Below the pieces are notes generated by a model. The model did not search any database. It was not told where the DNA came from and was given only the letters and a program-made list of their open reading frames with translations. Made by a program: the position numbers and the translations under genes. From Undaria pinnatifida (lineage: Eukaryota > Sar > Phaeophyceae > Laminariales > Alariaceae): a stretch of DNA of 64,000 nt. Within the stretch, counting starts at the first letter, position 1, and every line of letters begins with the position of its first letter. Location of the stretch: contig JABAKD010000018.1 in the NCBI GenBank assembly GCA_012845835.1, forward strand, positions 992,001 through 1,056,000, given 5' to 3'. Shown one piece after another: positions 12,201-24,200 of the stretch.

Positions 12201-15200
12201 CTCATACACCGCGGTGCATCCCCGCCGGCTAGAAGAGTAGGGTCAACAACGTTTGACCGTCATTGTCCGAATGTCAGGGTTTGAGATTGGCTTCCTGCCC
12301 CATGTCGTTGACGCTGTGAATGTATGTTTCCGATATTTTAGGAGATGGATCCAACGACACCTCATAAAAAGGAAAACAAATTTGTGAAATATCATCAAGT
12401 CGTTACAGTTGCCTCATCGGTTGTTTTGTTGTAAATGGGCTTCAAAGTGCTCTGATCACGAAATTTCATTTTTGTTGTCATTCCATTATTTCGCCGTCGG
12501 TTTGTTGGGCGAGGTATAGAAGTCCTGATAAGAAAAGAGGTCAGACAATAAAACTGGCACCGTTCCTTTCATGCCACGCGTCCCCAGTGCAGTAAGCTAT
12601 TCACCTCCATATACCATAATGCCCTTTGCAATACCTTCTACGCTCGGCAGCTTTTGGTAGTTAGTTCTGGTATTTGGCGCCTCATGTTGCTGCCTTGTAG
12701 TCCGGCGCTATTGATTGCTGCTCTTAGCGCCTTCTCTCATCTCGGCGCCAATGGAGCTGTGAAACCGGTATTTTCTCCAGTAGTGGCCGTGGCTGCATTC
12801 GGCCACAGTAAATCCAACTTACATATTTTCCCCTCGGCCGCTTAGCGATGCGTCAACTCAGGCGTTTCATTTGTTTGCGCACCATATTGCAACCAAACAC
12901 CTCGTGCTAACGCTCTATCCGGTTTTGGTGCTTGTTCGGATCAACAATATGGTGGGGCCGACCGGTGATTGTTTCAAACCCTGCGGCCGCCAGTTCGTGA
13001 TCGTGGCTGCGTTCGACAAAACGGACCCCTCGCTGCCTGTGGAAGATAGGGTCGCTCTCGGTCTAAAGCGCTGCGGTGCGTCCGTCACATGTGAGAGCAT
13101 ACGTAAGAAGAAGGATACCGTAAGGGAGTTTCGCCAATTTTCATGGCCGGGTTTTCACCATCAGCAGGCGTGTTTCTCGCACTCGCGGACAAAGCAACTA
13201 TTGTTGGAGATGATACTTGGCAGTAACCAGCATGTCGTTCCTTGATGGCGCTAAACGTCATCTGGTATTATATAAATTTCGAGATGCTAGAACAGCATGC
13301 GGTTTTCAGTCCGTTATTAGTATATCTCATTTATCGATGCAGGGCGTAGCAAGTAGATTGTCCCAGCAGTAGTATCTTAAGCAGCGTATACCAGTAATAG
13401 TTGATGAAAAAACAAAAAAAAATACACTCCAGCTGTGAGGTTGAAGTTTTTGGCGAAACTCATCTTTGCCAGCTGTGTATACTACTCCGACCGCGCGTAT
13501 TGCTAGGTGTGCGTCCGTCCTCAATGACGATATAGGTCTCATAGGTGTATACGAAGTACGACACATAGCAGAAATTCTGAACTTATTTCTTGGGAATATG
13601 ATGCACAGCACTTCACAGGCTATTAATAGCCATGTTCAATACCTGGTATACATGTGTTAATTGTACGTACTCGTACACAGCAAAAGGGAGGGAGGATGTT
13701 CGGTATCCTTCATGGAACAGGCAATAAGATATTTTAGATACGAGTTGTTGCTCATGTAACAATGTAGTCTACATAGGGAAATTTATACGTACCATGAGAT
13801 GCAAGTTGTTTATACGACGAGGCTGTATGGTCTAGCATTGGGGTCTGGCTCTGGTTGGGGTCATGCTTGTTTGTTGTTTTTGTTCGTGCCGGATTCTTAG
13901 GGTTTTTGTTTTTTAGCTCTATGATCAACGCATAGCGCGATGGCCCCCATGTGGTCGTTCCAAATCTCCATGTATCAGGTTTTCACTCCTAAACCTTGCT
14001 CACCATCAGCTTTCGTCTTTCATTCGTATTCTCAATAATTTACATTTGGGCCGCCGCCAACATCGCCTCCTCCTCTGTATGCCAGGCTTTCTTCTTCAAG
14101 CTCCCATAATGGTGGTATGATTTCGCTTGTAAATAATTTTAGGTGCTGTCTTCATTGGGTAATCCAAAAGCGAGCCTACGAGCGTATACCAACTGCGAGG
14201 TGATACACGCCACGTGCCATCTCATATACAAGAGAGAACTTGAAAAACGAGGATACTTGAAAGGCGCAAAGTAGGTTACTTTGCATTGCGGGTTCATATA
14301 TAGGGTTTTTTTTCCGCCAGAAGGCTTAAGAGCGTAAAGATACAGGTCGGTCGCTCGCGCGATTAACACATAGCCACCGCTAATGTAAAGATGAAAAAAC
14401 AACATAAACCCCATACTGCTACCTGGGTAGGGGTCGTTGGTATTTTTTTATCGGGACCTGGGCGTCCCGTGCCTTGTTTCTGTAGACCAAGGCTACGCTT
14501 ATGTAGTATTGCCCTTAGATTTTCACGGCCGAGTGTTCGTCGCTCGAGCGAGGGGTTCCGTACGAACCCCGCCCTGAACGGGATAAAAAAACTAATTGTT
14601 TTGGGCCCACCACCAAGACGTTACTGTTTTACGACCTCTTTATAGCTCTCCAGGACACGCAGCTGAGGTTTGCCTTTACCGCAGAAATCGAACAATGAAT
14701 TTGGACTGTTCTATCGTTCCACAGCCTGGCCGGGGTGAACAATGTTCGCACAGCCGCGCCACCCATACCGTGGCACAACTAATAGGTTAGGTTTATATGA
14801 CGTTACTTCGATCGAGTTAGTGGATGCACCTTCGACCGAATCAACCTCAGCTGCCTGCCGAGGAGAGGTTTCCCAGGATAGACGGGCCATGGCTCCCGTA
14901 GATGTGTCATTCGAAATAGTTCGTTCGCGGTGACTCGGGGTTACCCGCCCGAATGACCCCCTAATTAGTCGGCGCGGTCTTTTTACGTTGGTGCTGTTTT
15001 TGTTTTTTTTTTCAAGGAAACCGCGTCATGGAATGTATATCCGTGCCGCGCCAAAACCAATTTTAACTGCAGAGTCACTCGGGCTGATGGATCAGGCCCA
15101 GTAGTGAAAAAGGGGTGACACTCCCTCAATGGTGGCGATGGTTCCGTGAGTGGCAAGTTTGGATAGCGAGTGAAAGGAGCGATGTCCGATCGCTGGCATG

Positions 15201-18200
15201 GTAATCAACACGGGTGCCACAACAGTGACAGCGCGCGCTTATTTGTCGGCATTTCCTAACTGACGCGGCTCCTTTGTAAAACCCCTTAACATCTCCCTGC
15301 ATTAGTTTCAAGTACCTTAGGCCCAAAACCACGTTTCCGAGGGTTGTAAAGGCGTTAAGAGAATGTGACGAGCATGGCGGATCTCTTCCTTGCATTTATA
15401 CTTGTATGCGTAGGCCAGATGCGATTTTTTTATCAGGTGTCATGCATGTTAGGTTTGTTTTTCACAACCTGCTTGAGTTCGGGCATGAAATGCAGAGCTC
15501 CTCCCGAGAAAAGCCTCATGATATGACGCGTTTTAGGGAGAAATATTAAGGAATACCATTTTCCGACACTATATGTTGTGAACGAAAGACCTCCTTTACC
15601 TGAAATTGTTGGTCCCAATGCCACGTTGCATTGATGTTTTTTTTTTTTAGTTACCCCGATGTCTTTGTTCAGCCATTGTCTCACTTTTCAGTGTATTCCA
15701 AGTCAGTTAATGCGTGAGCTGTAGACTTCCTTGCCCAAAGCGCTTCGGAAAAAAACAATAATGGTGCACACCTCTAACGTAGTATGCGTTATGTTGTTGC
15801 GAGAAACTCTGTTGCAATTTGCCTTTCTCGCGGCGTCAAGATGGGACGAATAGCGGTTGAGGTTGGATGGGCAGTGCATGCAGTGGATGTTGCTCACAAT
15901 CCCTGTGGCGTACCTTTAGTAACAGGCAGTTTATCCTTCGTGCGACTCGCCTTTAACCTCCAGGCGTTTGTAGCTTGATGCACACAACGTGGGCTTGTTC
16001 GGTGAACTCTTGACCCGCTCCTCCCCTTTGTGTTAGGGACCCTAATAGCTTCGGCCTAACGGACTACGGCCACGCGTGATGCCATGAACGTTCACCTTCC
16101 CTGCCCGCTGCGCACCATGATGTCCTGGCTACAACCCCAACTTTCATGTAGCTGAAAACGCGAACGCCTTGTTTCCGTTTGCGTGGTGCGTCTGACGTTT
16201 AGACACTTCGCTGACGAACATGTTCGCGTTTATCCTGGGAAGCACGTCATCTCTGCCGGCTCTGGAATACTTCTGCTTCTACGCGGCAACTGCGATATTT
16301 TTCGACTTCTTGTTGCAGGCATGTCATAGTGTTTCATAGGGGCGAATTTGTCATTTATGCTAGCTAGATTCCGGTCACGACTCGGGACGATGAACGAGCT
16401 CCTCACGAGATCAAGACTGCGGAAAAAGGGGCCACCCCCTTATCCACTGCCGGATTTGGCCTCCTCTCACGAGTGTCTCTGTACCCCACTGCGCAAAAGG
16501 CGTTAGGCGATCTGTTTGGCGCAGCGTAGCTAACCGGTGTCATATCAATAAAAAATACGCACCAAACATTAGGACCGGAAAGGACCCGAGGGGGCATTCC
16601 CGCAAGTTAACCTGACCCACTGAATAAAAAGATCCCAAAGGTGAGTCTCTTACCATAAAATGGGTCTACCGTGAGCATTGGAATGTTAGAGGGAACGCCC
16701 TCCGCGGTGATATATGAACCTTTCTGAAAGCCTATTCACAGACATTGATTGCTAGGAAAAAGAGAAGATTCCCACTGACGCAGCTTCGAAACTGTAACGC
16801 CACCATACCTCTTTAATAAAAATATACTTCGTATGCTTTTTACAGTATTATCCCTGGTTGACTAGCCAGCTGGATTATACCGCCCTTTGATTCATCAAGT
16901 ATTCATCGCGAGTTGACGGGTAACGTATGTCTTCATGCTGTCAGTCCAATACAAAATACCGCCACAGTAGTACTCGTCACCTTTTTTCTAGCTGGAACAT
17001 GGTCGGGTCATTACGGCCTGTGGAGTTGGTGTCCACCGCATGTCACGGTTGGGGTGTATTTTGAAAGAATCAACGATATCCTACCCCAAACCCCAGCGAT
17101 TTGCATTGCTAACGCTCGACAGCTGCTCGAAATGAGGACTTATGCAATGATATTTTTTTTCCACATGCCTTTTTTGTTTATTAAGGACTGTCGAGCGATG
17201 AAGTCGGGGTGGCACGGCGCACCGTATTTCAGGAGACACGGCTTTGATTCAAAACCGACGATTTCGGGAGAGAGAAGCTAGGGTGGCTATCGTAGAACGA
17301 CTCCTAAATCATGTACATTTTTTCCTGAGGAGCTTGAAGCTGACAATAGGAAACATTGAAAGTGCTGTGAGATGGGGACCACCATAGTGAATCGGCCTTA
17401 TATTAAAAAATATCCGAAAAAGGTTACATCAATGGTAAGAAAACGATATTTGTGAGACGCTAAGGCTTGGACCCCCAAAACTCATATATATATATATATA
17501 TATATATAAATAGTTCGTCCAAACCGTGATCCGACTTTTCTTCGTAGCATGCACAGCCAAGGCGACGATACCGAAGAATTTTCCACGGCGAGGGCGATCA
17601 TATCTGAAATTCACGAGTCGTAGACGCTCGGAAAACACACCCGCGTGTGACTATGTTCTTTCTTTTGCAGTCCCAAGTACTGAGGGCTTCAGTTTCGTGA
17701 TATACACCGCCGTCGGTCGTGGACGTTTTTTATATCTGTCTCCGCTAACGATATAATCGAAGGCCAGAGCCACTCGACAGGCTAGCCTCAACCTACTCTC
17801 GCTATAACAACAAGTGACGCCACCCCTACCGTAGGCTTCCTGAGAAAAAAAAAGTTTGTGACGAAGGATACAGTTTTCGAGCGCCATGCACTCGCCTTCA
17901 CTCTATCGACGAGTCAAGATCTATCGTGAGAGTCGCTATGAATTCCAATCAAGCTTTAACTCAATGGGGTATGTTTTTGTGTAGTGTACGACGGAACATG
18001 TTTTGTATAATCGCATATCTTGCAAGCCAACGCTAAGCAAAGGCTACAGGCATTGTGAGGATGCCCGAGCCACTGCAGAACGATTGTGTGCAAATGCCCC
18101 CGCTAGAGCGGCCTTGGAAAAACAAATTAGCCTCCTACTGCGAAAGCTCACGCTCAGTCAAAGGCTCGTACCTGCCCGGTGTATTGGAAACCGGTGAAAA

Positions 18201-21200
18201 AGCTCTGGGGCTTGGTTGGTGGTCTGTACCGAGTCATCCAACGAAAGGGGTTGCACGTTTTCTCTGCGAAACAGTTTCCTGGGCGATTCAGTTCTTCACG
18301 TGAGAAACTACCGGTTAGTCATTGTTCAAGTAGTTTCACGTGTGCATATTGTTTTAGGCCTATAACAGGGCATGTAAGTATGGTCGGGTTGTTCAGACGT
18401 ATGTCTTCGAAATATTGTTAGTGGGTGATATATTGAGCTCCTCTTGTGAGGACCTCAGTGCCTCATGCTGCACCTTTTCCGTGAGATGGCCCTACCTCAA
18501 CGAAGTATTTGTGACGGTGGCGCTTCTGCGTGGTGATACGAAGGGGCGGTTGCGTTCCAGGCCTATTCCCGGGTGGACACGAGATCCGATAGAGTTTCAC
18601 CGTGCTGGCTATGAGGCGTGCAGCGCGTGAAAAGCCGCACATTGTTCGGCCCTAAAACATATTTTTGTTCGAAATGAAGGTGACGACGAAACATTGGATG
18701 ATCTCGGTACGTGTAACAAAAAATAATATCAACCAACAGAAGCAAACCGGATACGTTTTGTGCACAGAGGCTCGCCAGAAACTACTTTCGTCGCCAACCA
18801 TTGTTTCCACTGCCGGGGAGAACGTCTACAGAGGCCGATGAAAAGGATCTGTCATCTCGGCGCCAGCTTGGATTACGTCTGAGCGGTTATCACCGGTTGC
18901 GTGTGGCCGTTCTTGGGACAGGTCACAGCGTTCGTAGCTCTCCTGACGATGGACGCCAACCGGCAGAAAGCTGGAAGGATTGATTGGTGCTGCTGTTTCA
19001 AGAGCGAGAATTTTATGGAACAGGTGGGGGACTTCCCGTATAATAAACTTATCCGCATTTTTTTCCAGTCGTCGTAAAGTGTTGTTGTCGCTGCCGACAG
19101 AATGCACCACCCTTGCTCGTGGTTTGTTTTCGTTAAATCTGTCACCGTCAAGTGAAAGTATTGTGTCGCGATCGCTAACAAACAGTGTTGGAGATCTAAA
19201 ATATAAAAGGTATCCTACCACTCGCTGTTTAGTTTAACCCTGTGAGGGCATGTCATCGTGTGGGCAAAACCAAAACACGAAAGGATCCTAAGCCTTTGAA
19301 TTTTCCACCGTCGGAATACCCGACGGTACGGTAGATAAGTCACGCAAGGGCTGAAATCGATTTTGTGAATTCGAGATCCTCTCGCCGATCACATGCATGT
19401 TAAAGCTAAAAGGGTGTAGTAATCGTTTCCTAAGGCGGAAACCGCGAGGGGTGTTGAAAACAAATTGGAGTGCTGAGCCCGATCAAATTTACGGCACGCA
19501 CGGGTGGGGGAAAGGGAAAACGACGGGTGACTACGGCTTGTGCAGAATGTTGCTGAGGGGTGAACCTCCAAAGGGTGGGCATGGAACAAGAGCCCGCCGA
19601 AAATATAGTGCAAAACCTACGTTCGACGTTCTTGGAAAAATCTGGAGGGCCAACTTTATCACCGATACCACGGTATTGAGTGTTGACGAAGACCAAAACA
19701 ATGGTTAGGTTGTTTTTTTGTGTTTTTCGCTCTGGGTCGGGCTCACCCGCGCGAGTGACCGCCCTGTTTCTCGCAGTAATAGGCTTTCGTGCTGTTGTAA
19801 CTTTTCGATATGAATCCTTCTTCGGATGGCTAGCTAGGTTGAGCCAAACTATCGGACTAACGTGTTCTGGTCAGTGAGTTACAGAGTCATTCGTGAAAGT
19901 GTGATCCCTCACACCAGGACGTGAAAAGGGGGGGTACCCCCTGCCGTACGCTTACTCCGAAATATTTACGAATCGGTCTCCATTTTTAACCCAAAAGATG
20001 GTTTTTGAGCGATTTTTTGCTGAATTTGAAGCCAGCTCCCGGCCGGATGTCCTGAAATACGCCAGGCTCGGGGTAAACCTTGACAAACATGCCGTTGGCC
20101 TCTTCTCTGACGGCAGGGTGAGCGAGGAACCGTCCTCCCTGGTGAACAGGTTGCTTACCGGGCAGAGGTGTCTCCCGCAACGGCGGAATCACATCACGTA
20201 GGAGCTGCTGGGCGGTCAGTGCACAATGTTTCGTTTTTGCTATACGGCTAGCTACTCGCCCATGGCGAGGTGTTTTACCTTAGATCTTCTTTTACAATCA
20301 AGACGTTTTCGGGTAGCAGGTGTAGGCCTCATTTTTTCTTACTGACGAGGAAAAACTGCCCGCACAGAAGAGTCATCCCAAGCACAAGTAAGTGTCGCTT
20401 TCACGCTTTCATTTTATGCAAATGCCTTTTCCGAGTCTTCATCGGGTTTTTCATCGGGTTACACAGTATGGTTTCTCGACGCCAGTTTCCGATCACCTAA
20501 AGCAGTTCCGAATGTTGGAGACCTCACATGAGAGAACGAGTCGTTCTACGATAGACACCTCAACCTTTTTTTATTGAAATCGATCGTTTGGAAACCCGCT
20601 CCCGGACGAATCTTTCTCAATACCGTGCCGTTTGCCACCTCAACGCCATCGTCCGTTAGCCCTTGGCACAGACAAGAAAAAACGACATTTTTATTCTTTC
20701 AAGGCATTCCCTTTCTCTTGTCGAGCCTCCATGAAACGTTTTATGTAGAATATCGCTGTTTCGAGGCGCGGCTATGGAAAAACTAGTCAAACCTTAACCT
20801 CAACTGCAGGGTTAACTCCGGTATTTATGTTGACCCCTTGGTCACGGGATAACACACCGGATTGCCCCATTAAAGGTAGTGCTGTCGCGGTTGCCGCATC
20901 AATATTTTTTACAGAATTTGTCTCATGACATATTCGTGATGTTTGTTTTGGGCTCTCTTTCGATGCGCGTGCCCTGCCGCCCTCGTACGCTGCCAGTACG
21001 TTCCTGTTGGACCTCAAAGACGAATACGTACCTACGTAGTGACTAGTGATCAAGGAGAGAACACAATATTTCACGCGGCTGACAAGTATGATCATGCAAA
21101 TCTCCAAATATCGTCGCTGGCGAATAATCATTGTTCGTTCAACAGTACACCTCTTGTGTGCACACCGCACGCCTACTTCAGGTTCATGAAGGGGGCGTAC

Positions 21201-24200
21201 GCGTCTTTCATCCTATCCGGGAAGGGCAAAGCTTTGGTATTGCTAGGGACAGCAGGACTTCTCGCAGCCGGCATCTACGGCGCCACTCAGGTGCAAACTC
21301 GCCGACAACGTAGATACACTTTGTAAAGGGCAGAAATACATGACACCGAAAGGGCGCGCCATCTCTTGTTGCTGGGGCTCTCCTAACTCACGCAGCTGTA
21401 CATCTCCCGCCTAAACAGTAAATCTGGGGAAATCGATCGTGCAACCCAACGACCAGACCCATGAATGTACGTTGCAAAAACAATGGTGCCATTCCGACCA
21501 TTTCTGGTTAAGGACCGTAGGCACTCACAAATGTGGGATTTATAAACGTGCCGCGTCTATGAGTATCTTAATCGTAATAGACCTGGTGAATACCAAAGGA
21601 CCTGTCTCTCGACACAGTTTGTAGTCATTGCCGGGGGTGAATGATTAGATCGCGAGGTGGCCTGTTGTTGCGGCGCATACACTTCGGAATTTAGAGGGAT
21701 ATTCCACTGAGGACTTACCAAACTCAAAGACTGACGACGCGCACGCGGTGGTGGTTTGCTTGTGCGAATGGTGATAATGCTTTTTGACTGTTAGTCGTCC
21801 GAGTCAACTACCTGATTTCGAATTTGTTTTTATCTTTGAACACGATCAAGGCTACAGCAAGGGGGTACCCTCACTTTTGACTACTGGACGTGAACCAGTC
21901 GCGCCAGTGACTCTGTTCCTCACTGACAAAGACACGTTTGGCGACTATTTTGCTGCAGCGTATATAACTATCCGTTTTCGTATTTACATCGAGAACGTTA
22001 AACAGGACGAAAGAAAGTCGGTTACCGCAAGAAACAGGGGGGTCACTCGCGCGAGTTACACCGATCCACTGAAAACAAGGTGGCCGAAAAAGGGTAAAAC
22101 AACATAACCCCCATACTGTAGTATTGGTCACGCACCTAGGTCATGGGACTGCCCATCGGAGCGCATAAAATATATTTTATCATAACAAATCTTTGTGTTG
22201 GTTGGCACAGAGTTTGTCAACCCAGGAGGCCTCGGAAATTATTGCCTGAGCCTCTGGGTCTGAGACACCGATATAATACAACGAATACATTTGTTGCTAG
22301 TGTTGAAGAACGTAAAAAACAACTGTGAAAAGTACGGTAAGAACAATTTTATATGTTTGTATCAACGTGGGCAACGTTCTAATGAAGGACAATGAAGACT
22401 GTCACAAATCGGTGACGATATACATGCAGGTATTGCTGGGAACCCGAGTTGCAATATGTCCATACTGTTGAGTTGGGCCGTTGAAGTGATCTAGTGTATT
22501 CTCTCAAAATCAAGGTCGGCATAAGGACGCCCGCTAGAAAAAAATGACATAAGAGCTATAACAATGGAAAGCCGATAGTTTGGCTTCAAGGTTTGCAGAG
22601 TTGTTTTGGGCGGCATTTTCTGGACCATTCCGGGTAACGTCGGTTTTGGAAAAAATGACAAAAAATAGTTTTTTTTTCTGGCTCTTCTTTAGTTCATGCC
22701 GTCCAACAGGTTAATTTCGCCTATTTTCCATCAAGCCTTGATCGACACTGCCCACCAAACACGATTGACCTTCGATCTGGAGATAGAGACAATCCATGGC
22801 CACTGCTCTTTGTTCTTGACAAGTCTAGATGAGTGTAGGTGACAACGCGTGAGAGTTTATCTCGATCCATGACTTAGGGCGTGAGAGGTTGCGTGTATTG
22901 TCCTGAGTTCTTCCGTCACATCCTCTCCAAACTCTGTCTTTCGCCCGTTGGGAGACGAAAGAGAGTGTTTGTCTCAGTTTTCTACACACCAGCCGCCAAA
23001 TAAATGTGTTTTTGAAAAAAAGCCTGATCGGCGCCTGATACAAATCACCGGCAGTAGGGTGTGAGCTGTACACCAAGGGGGGTCGGAGCTCCTAACGAGC
23101 TCGCCACGTTCAGAGTTCACGACGTTGTCGTTGATTTCATCGAACGAAGTGTGTGGAGAACACGAAATTGCGCCGCCCCTAATCCAAGATCTGCTTCTTA
23201 AAGAAATTCTCAAGCCGATGTTGGCCAAGATCGCCGCAACAAATCGTTTTTGGCCGGAATTTTGCGAACTTTCAAAAGGAAACTTTACCAAATTGACCCC
23301 ATAGGCCGACGTTTGGCCTTCCATTGTCACCGGTCTTTGCCTTATATTTTGCAATTGCTCGTTTCTGAATGACGCGGATTTATACTATAACCGAATTGGT
23401 TCCGGAATATCGTTTTAGTCTAGCCTTATTGCTCGTTGCATATTTTCGTTGGGGGATTGTTTGTGATGCAACATTTTATATCTAGTCCACATAATTTGTT
23501 TTGTTCGTTTCTCAACGTCGGGAATCCGAACTGGCGGGGGAAAAGGATTTTCCCGTGTGTCAACATCGTTGTTTGGTTATGCCAAGTTCACTGGGTTAGC
23601 TCAATCTCGTGCAACGTGTAGCTACGTCAAAGTCAGTATATGTTGAAACATCGAGATTGTCATGAGAGAAAAGTGGCCTGAGTAAGCAACCAGTGCTTCC
23701 CTGCTGTGGCGCATGACGAACGACGAACGCTACGGTAGATGTAGCACTTTTCATGTAAAGTTGTTTCTCGGTGACCGGCCAAAATCGTCGGAAAATTGAA
23801 AAGTTTTTTGTTCCGTACTGATTCATGTTGTGTCCCTTTAGGCCATGGGATTCCTCATCCGGTAGCACCTTCGTTTTACTCCAAATCATATTTTTATTTC
23901 AGGAGGTCTTGAGCTAGCACTTCGAGGAACCTCGGGGGAAACGTGGTGGGGTTCTATATTGTAGCATGCGCGTCGCCCCAAGAAGCTAAACAACAGTGCT
24001 GCTCTACACTAGCACATGTCCAAGGTCGTCTCATGAATGAGGAGGTTAAAGACCAAACCTACGGTAGGCTCGATGTGAATTGTTTTGCTGTAGATAGGGG
24101 TAACTCCCGCGAGGGACTTCCCCGTCTCTTTGCGGCCACAACCAATCGTGCTTCCTTTAGGGTTTCGTTGTGGACCCCCAATTGGCAAGACGAGTGATGC

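Larger units (their letters stand above)
16319..18921 (+). other. Intron 5 (GC-AG) with a MITE
   Basis: 2.6 kb. It contains a MITE at 17063-17303, a TA run at 17483-17508 and palindromic words (GTTCTTCACGTGAGAAACTA near 18292; GAGCTCCTCTTGTGAGGA near 18434). No other gene seen. Confidence 0.55.

Noticed and set aside
12871-13245. 124-codon frame as a gene
   Set aside because: It is exon 4 of the host gene with open intron sequence on each side.
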